Positions 22,270 through 25,979 of a DNA stretch of 25,979 nt are shown here, in pieces. A program made the translations under genes and the position numbers. The notes under the pieces are model-generated. The model did not search any database. It was not told where the DNA came from and worked only from the letters and a program-made list of their open reading frames with translations. Source of the stretch: CAIZGX01 sp039805165 (lineage in GTDB: Bacteria > Bacteroidota > Bacteroidia > Flavobacteriales_D > Sanyastnellaceae); contig JBDLUS010000110.1 in NCBI GenBank assembly GCA_039805165.1, positions 1 to 25,979 on the forward strand. Direction: 5' to 3'. The number at the start of each line of letters is the position of its first letter. Within the stretch, counting starts at the first letter, position 1.

Positions 22270-24548
22270 TCTGTCTTCTCGAATCTACCGGCGAACTTGC
22301 CGTTCACCTTTACGAAATAAATTCCTTTCGAATATTCTTGCACAGTTAGTCTAGAAACTGTCGCATTCGGATTTTCAACATAAATTGTTCTACCTGTAAT
22401 ATCTAAAATTTCCAATCGAGTAATTGCACTGCTGTATTCAATAGTTAGATATGTTGAAGTAGGATTCGGATACATACCAAACGTTTGTTCGGTTTCAGAA
22501 ATGGATACAATACAGTTGTTTGTATTTCTAGGAGTAGCACTTGTGTTAATGATGAAATCTCCAACAGCGTCCTCACATCTTCCCCAAGCTTCGTCTGGGT
22601 TTTGACTCGGAACAGTTGTCGTTTGGAAAACATTTCCCAATGTGTCAGACAGACTTAAAAAGCCTCCACCGGAAGACAGATTGAAGTTCGTGTGCGGGTC
22701 TAAATAAACATTATCGTTATCATCTGACCAGATTAACAGATGTTGTCCAGGTAAGATGAATACTGAACCTGGGAATTTCCATTTCGTTGGAACAGCAGCG
22801 TCATCGCTTACACAAACAGTGTTCAATCCAAGTGGAACAGAAGCCGTATTTACGACTTCAATGTAATCTTTGAATTTCCCTTGTTCATTGCTTATGATAC
22901 TCGAATTGCTCGCAACAACTTCATTCAACACAATATCATTGGCGGTTGCCATTTGAATAAGCGCATCTATTTCGTAGAATTCATGTTCTGCTCTTTCCGG
23001 CGAGAACATTCCCGCCGCTGAGTTATCGGCATAAATGTAATATTGAACGCGAAGCGTGTTTACTGGAATAGACACTCCGTAAACCCCGTCATTTGCTCCC
23101 CCATCGTTGTGCGCTCCGTCGTCGAACATAGGCGTTCTTGAAAAGATGTCCGATTTTTTATAGCGGTATCCCAGGTATACTTCAGAGGCATTCGATACTG
23201 TCGCGTTAATGGAAACGGTTTCGAGATAATAAGGAGAGCTGTTTGAAGGAGCAACGTTGGTAATTGTTGGAGGTACTGCTGCGAATGCAGAAGTGCCTTC
23301 TAAATAAGTCGCGCGGGAATCCATTAATTGATAAACACCTGCTGTTCCTGCTCCTGGAGGGCCACCACCCCCTGCAATCGTAGTTGTGAGATTGTTTAAA
23401 TAATTTTGATAGGTATAGAGGTAATTTGGATCTGTGCTAACCGCATTGTCTGCTGCGGCATGCATGGCATTGATGTATACTTTATAATCTGCGTTCACGA
23501 AATTTTCGCGGTTAATGGTTCGAAGATGCGCTGTATACATTCTTTTGTAAACGGGGTTTGCTAGTAGCTTGTTAATTAGCGGCCATCCCGAATCGTTAAT
23601 GTGAATGTATGGATCCATCTGCTGCATTCCTACAAGGTTTAAGTTACCTCCTCCGCTGGGTCCACCTCCGCCTGTATTTGTTCCGAGCATGGTGAAACTT
23701 CCATAAGACATGTTCACATCCCACACCGTTGGAATCCAGCGCTGCTGGTGATTTCGATATAAGTAATAATTCTGGCGGAAACTTCCAGAGTAACTATCTA
23801 AGTTCACCAGCACATCGTTGTATGCAAGCATCCAAAGCGCACGGTCGACATCGAGTGCGTTCGCAATATCTGCCGAGTAATTATTCAACGTGTCAACGAA
23901 GTCTTGCAATTTGTTCCACCCGAAATCAGATTGAACCTCGTACTGCGTTAGATATCCTGTTGAATCTGCTGTTGAATACAACAACCCACTACCTCCTCCG
24001 GTTTGAACATTCTGAGGATTACACTTCACAAACGTACCGTAGGAGGTGTAGTAATGATCAAAATTGAATCGATTACCAATGTCTTGCGCATTGGTATAAA
24101 TACCATGGTAATTGCCGTTTACGTATACTTTAGCAAGGTTCGCTTTTGGACCTTCCATATATTGACGCAAAATTTTATAGGAAGAAATTTCGCGCATCAT
24201 ACTGGGATCTGAAAATCCATTGTTCAGTTTTAAGTCTTCGTATCCCTGATATTCTTGGTCTAGAATATAATCGAGCTTAATGTGGAATGGATTCTTCGCG
24301 CGTGTTGCATTGTAGGAACTGTTCCCTTTGTATTTCACACCTACTTGTAGAAACGCTTGACCATTAATCACAACACTATCGGCAACGGTATACGTCTCAT
24401 TTGCAACAGCAGCATCGAGTATCGCATCCCATCCAGCGGTTGGAAAATAGATTCGAATATCTTCAATAACATAAGGATCGTAAAAGTTGGTTTGTGCTGA
24501 GACGGTGAGGCTTGCGAATAGAAATAAAGACAGAATATAATTTTTCAT
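22266..24548 (-). CDS. Secreted CotH-kinase-family protein with lamin-tail-like domain and T9SS sorting domain
   Basis: 760 residues. Signal peptide 1-18 (ending VSA), then a CotH domain (about 25-420). The CotH marks are GVKYKGNSSYNATRAKNPFHIKLD (spanning 70-93), LKLNNGFSDPSMMRE, VYVNGNYHGIYTN, NLDSYSGSFRQNYYLYR with D251, and IPTVWDVNMSYG with D277. CotH proteins adopt an atypical protein-kinase fold and some are secreted kinases. Two Gly-rich inserts (294-302 and 392-402) interrupt it. A beta-sandwich (about 425-525), a lamin-tail-like domain (about 535-675; DIVLNEVVASNSS, KDYIEVVN, NFNLSSGGGFLSLSD) and a T9SS type A sorting domain (about 690-760; MYPNPTSTYLTIEY, EILDITGRTIYV) follow. At the position where CotH homologues often carry Glu (YTNxE) this protein seems to have Q155, so activity is uncertain. 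It likely ends on the cell surface or outside. Confidence 0.87.
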   Translation of the reverse strand: MKNYILSLFLFASLTVSAQTNFYDPYVIEDIRIYFPTAGWDAILDAAVANETYTVADSVVINGQAFLQVGVKYKGNSSYNATRAKNPFHIKLDYILDQEYQGYEDLKLNNGFSDPSMMREISSYKILRQYMEGPKANLAKVYVNGNYHGIYTNAQDIGNRFNFDHYYTSYGTFVKCNPQNVQTGGGSGLLYSTADSTGYLTQYEVQSDFGWNKLQDFVDTLNNYSADIANALDVDRALWMLAYNDVLVNLDSYSGSFRQNYYLYRNHQQRWIPTVWDVNMSYGSFTMLGTNTGGGGPSGGGNLNLVGMQQMDPYIHINDSGWPLINKLLANPVYKRMYTAHLRTINRENFVNADYKVYINAMHAAADNAVSTDPNYLYTYQNYLNNLTTTIAGGGGPPGAGTAGVYQLMDSRATYLEGTSAFAAVPPTITNVAPSNSSPYYLETVSINATVSNASEVYLGYRYKKSDIFSRTPMFDDGAHNDGGANDGVYGVSIPVNTLRVQYYIYADNSAAGMFSPERAEHEFYEIDALIQMATANDIVLNEVVASNSSIISNEQGKFKDYIEVVNTASVPLGLNTVCVSDDAAVPTKWKFPGSVFILPGQHLLIWSDDNDNVYLDPHTNFNLSSGGGFLSLSDTLGNVFQTTTVPSQNPDEAWGRCEDAVGDFIINTSATPRNTNNCIVSISETEQTFGMYPNPTSTYLTIEYSSAITRLEILDITGRTIYVENPNATVSRLTVQEYSKGIYFVKVNGKFAGRFEKTD

Positions 24549-24636
24549 AGTATGTTATGCTGAAGTTAAGATATACGATTTATGAAAAGGTTTAATATGA
24601 TTTTCAACAGGCACCTTAATTCCTCATTTAACCGAT

Positions 24637-24644
24637 TACTTTTG
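24637..24644 (+). promoter_or_regulatory. Candidate -7 box of the thyA-folA promoter
   Basis: TACTTTTG is a perfect TAnnTTTG match ending four bases before the thyA ATG; the -33 region is weak. Transcripts would be leaderless or nearly so. Confidence 0.4.
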
Positions 24645-24648
24645 AAGC

Positions 24649-25443
24649 ATGAAGCAGTATCACGATTTGTTGCAACACCTTTTAGATAATGGTGTGAAAA
24701 AAGAAGACCGCACCGGAACGGGAACCTACAGTGTTTTCGGACATCAGATGCGTTTTAATTTGGCCGAAGGATTTCCGCTTATGACAACGAAGAAGCTTCA
24801 CACACGAAGCATTTTTCATGAGTTGTTGTGGTTTCTAAAGGGCGACACAAACATTGCCTATCTAAAAGAAAATGGTGTTTCTATTTGGGACGAATGGGCC
24901 GATGAAAACGGAAACTTAGGTCCTGTATATGGCTACCAGTGGCGTTCTTGGCCTAATCCAGATGGTTCTTCAACGGATCAGATTGTGAATTTGGTGAACG
25001 GATTGAAGAACAATCCGAACAGTCGTAGACACATTGTTTCTGCTTGGAACCCTTCATTCATAGAGGAAATGGCACTTCCGCCATGTCACTGTTTATTTCA
25101 GTTTTATGTGGCTGAAGGAAAATTGAGTTGTCAGTTGTACCAAAGAAGTTGCGATACGTTTTTAGGTGTTCCGTTCAACATTGCTTCCTATGCATTGCTT
25201 GTTCACATGATTGCTCAGGTGTGCGATTTAGAAGTTGGAGATTTTGTATGGACAGGAGGTGATGTGCATTTGTACTCGAACCACGTTGACCAAGCCAAGC
25301 TTCAATTAACACGCGAGCACCGCACACTTCCAACATTGAAATTGAATCCGAATGTAAAAGATCTTTTTGCATTCACCATCGATGATATTTCAATCGAGAA
25401 TTACGATCCGCATCCACACATTAAAGCTGCTGTAGCTGTCTAA
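24649..25443 (+). CDS. thyA: Thymidylate synthase
   Basis: 264 residues, the same as Escherichia coli ThyA, and collinear with it. Residues of the active site are visible: R21 (DRTGTGT), catalytic nucleophile C146 (LPPCHCLFQFYV), the phosphate-binding QRSCDTFLGVPFN with D169 and N177, and H207/Y209 (DVHLYSNH). It makes dTMP from dUMP using methylene-tetrahydrofolate, leaving dihydrofolate. The C-terminus AVAV is like the mobile PVAV tail of other ThyA proteins. Its stop codon shares one base with the folA start, so the two are coupled and the dihydrofolate is recycled by the product of the next gene. Confidence 0.97.
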   Translation: MKQYHDLLQHLLDNGVKKEDRTGTGTYSVFGHQMRFNLAEGFPLMTTKKLHTRSIFHELLWFLKGDTNIAYLKENGVSIWDEWADENGNLGPVYGYQWRSWPNPDGSSTDQIVNLVNGLKNNPNSRRHIVSAWNPSFIEEMALPPCHCLFQFYVAEGKLSCQLYQRSCDTFLGVPFNIASYALLVHMIAQVCDLEVGDFVWTGGDVHLYSNHVDQAKLQLTREHRTLPTLKLNPNVKDLFAFTIDDISIENYDPHPHIKAAVAV

Positions 25444-25952
25444 TGGAAATATCATTAATAGCAGCCATGGGCTTGAATCGTGAGATTGGTAAAGACAACG
25501 ATTTAATGTGGCACCTTCCGAACGATATGAAGTTCTTCAAGGATACTACGAAGGGCCATCACATTATCATGGGAAGAAAAAACTACGAGAGTATTCCTCT
25601 CGCATTTCGTCCGTTTAAAAATCGCGTGAACATTGTTTTGTCTCGCGACAAAAATTACGACGCCCCCGGATGTGTTGTTTTTGATGAGTTAAGCCGTGCA
25701 TTGGGTTTTGCCCGTGAAGGCGGCGAATCAGAGGCCTTCGTTATTGGCGGTGAACAAATCTATGCATGGGCCCTTCGCGAAGGTTTCGTTCAGCATATTT
25801 ATCTTACGCATATCGATGCAGAATTCCCAGGCGCACACGCGCATTTTCCTGAGTTCGACGCGAGCTTGTACACGCGTGAATTAATCTTGGAACAAGAGGT
25901 TGACGAGAAGCATAAGTTTGCGTTTAAGACGTACAAATACACGTTGGTGTAA
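25443..25952 (+). CDS. folA: Dihydrofolate reductase
   Basis: 169 residues. N-terminal MEISLIAAMGLNREIGKDNDLMWHLPNDMKFFK (first 33 residues) holds the substrate-binding acid D28, the W23 loop and the IG-x-x-x-x-L-x-W motif; IIMGRKNYESI and FVIGGEQIYAWAL are the NADPH-binding motifs of DHFR. It reduces dihydrofolate to tetrahydrofolate with NADPH in the cytoplasm and is the trimethoprim target. It overlaps thyA by one base (TAATG), the classical thyA-folA coupling. The gene is complete; 27 bases remain after its TAA and show nothing recognisable. Confidence 0.96.
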   Translation: MEISLIAAMGLNREIGKDNDLMWHLPNDMKFFKDTTKGHHIIMGRKNYESIPLAFRPFKNRVNIVLSRDKNYDAPGCVVFDELSRALGFAREGGESEAFVIGGEQIYAWALREGFVQHIYLTHIDAEFPGAHAHFPEFDASLYTRELILEQEVDEKHKFAFKTYKYTLV

Positions 25953-25979
25953 GATTCTTCGAAAGATGTGTTACAAGAT

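Overview
The window reads as a chromosomal segment of a Gram-negative member of the Bacteroidota, most likely Flavobacteriales (family not resolvable by eye). The evidence is two secreted proteins with a type IX secretion system (T9SS) C-terminal sorting domain, an exbB-exbD-exbD-tonB cluster with the Bacteroidota-style TonB motif FENKNKAYGAY, many TAnnTTTG-like promoter boxes with few convincing Shine-Dalgarno sequences, and a moderately AT-rich composition. LptB implies a lipopolysaccharide-bearing outer membrane. Almost all DNA is coding: the longest gap is 194 bases. I see no rRNA, tRNA, insertion sequence, CRISPR array or phage gene.

Layout. 1-834: 3' part of gatA (tRNA-dependent amidotransferase). 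978-3863: an envelope operon of an MltD-like lytic transglycosylase, a SlyD-like FKBP isomerase and ftsX. 4058-7224: exbB, exbD1, exbD2, tonB, the inner-membrane motor that energises outer-membrane receptors, closed by a strong UUCG-loop terminator. 7285-8632: rnhB and lptB. 8676-9275 (minus): superoxide dismutase, convergent with lptB and divergent from the next operon. 9413-14937: mreB-mreC-mreD-mrdA(PBP2)-rodA, the complete elongasome operon, with overlapping or closely spaced genes. 14938-15017: a compact array of six tiny compensated hairpins directly after rodA. 15124-18264: a 1046-residue secreted seven-bladed SBBP propeller protein with a T9SS tail, followed by a small lipoprotein. 18953-22269: a soluble PAS-kinase-REC-HPt hybrid histidine kinase followed by a REC-PP2C phosphatase, together holding all the sites of a four-step phosphorelay that ends in a protein phosphatase. 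22266-24548 (minus): a secreted CotH-kinase-like protein with a T9SS tail. 24649-25952: thyA-folA.

Most of the window is well-understood housekeeping and envelope biology. The parts most worth a second look are the mini-hairpin array after rodA, whose stems change in a compensatory way, the phosphorelay-to-phosphatase pair, the recurrent promoter boxes abutting start codons (suggesting leaderless or nearly leaderless mRNAs), the enlarged ExbD periplasmic regions, and several start-codon questions (rnhB, mrdA, REC-PP2C, tonB).
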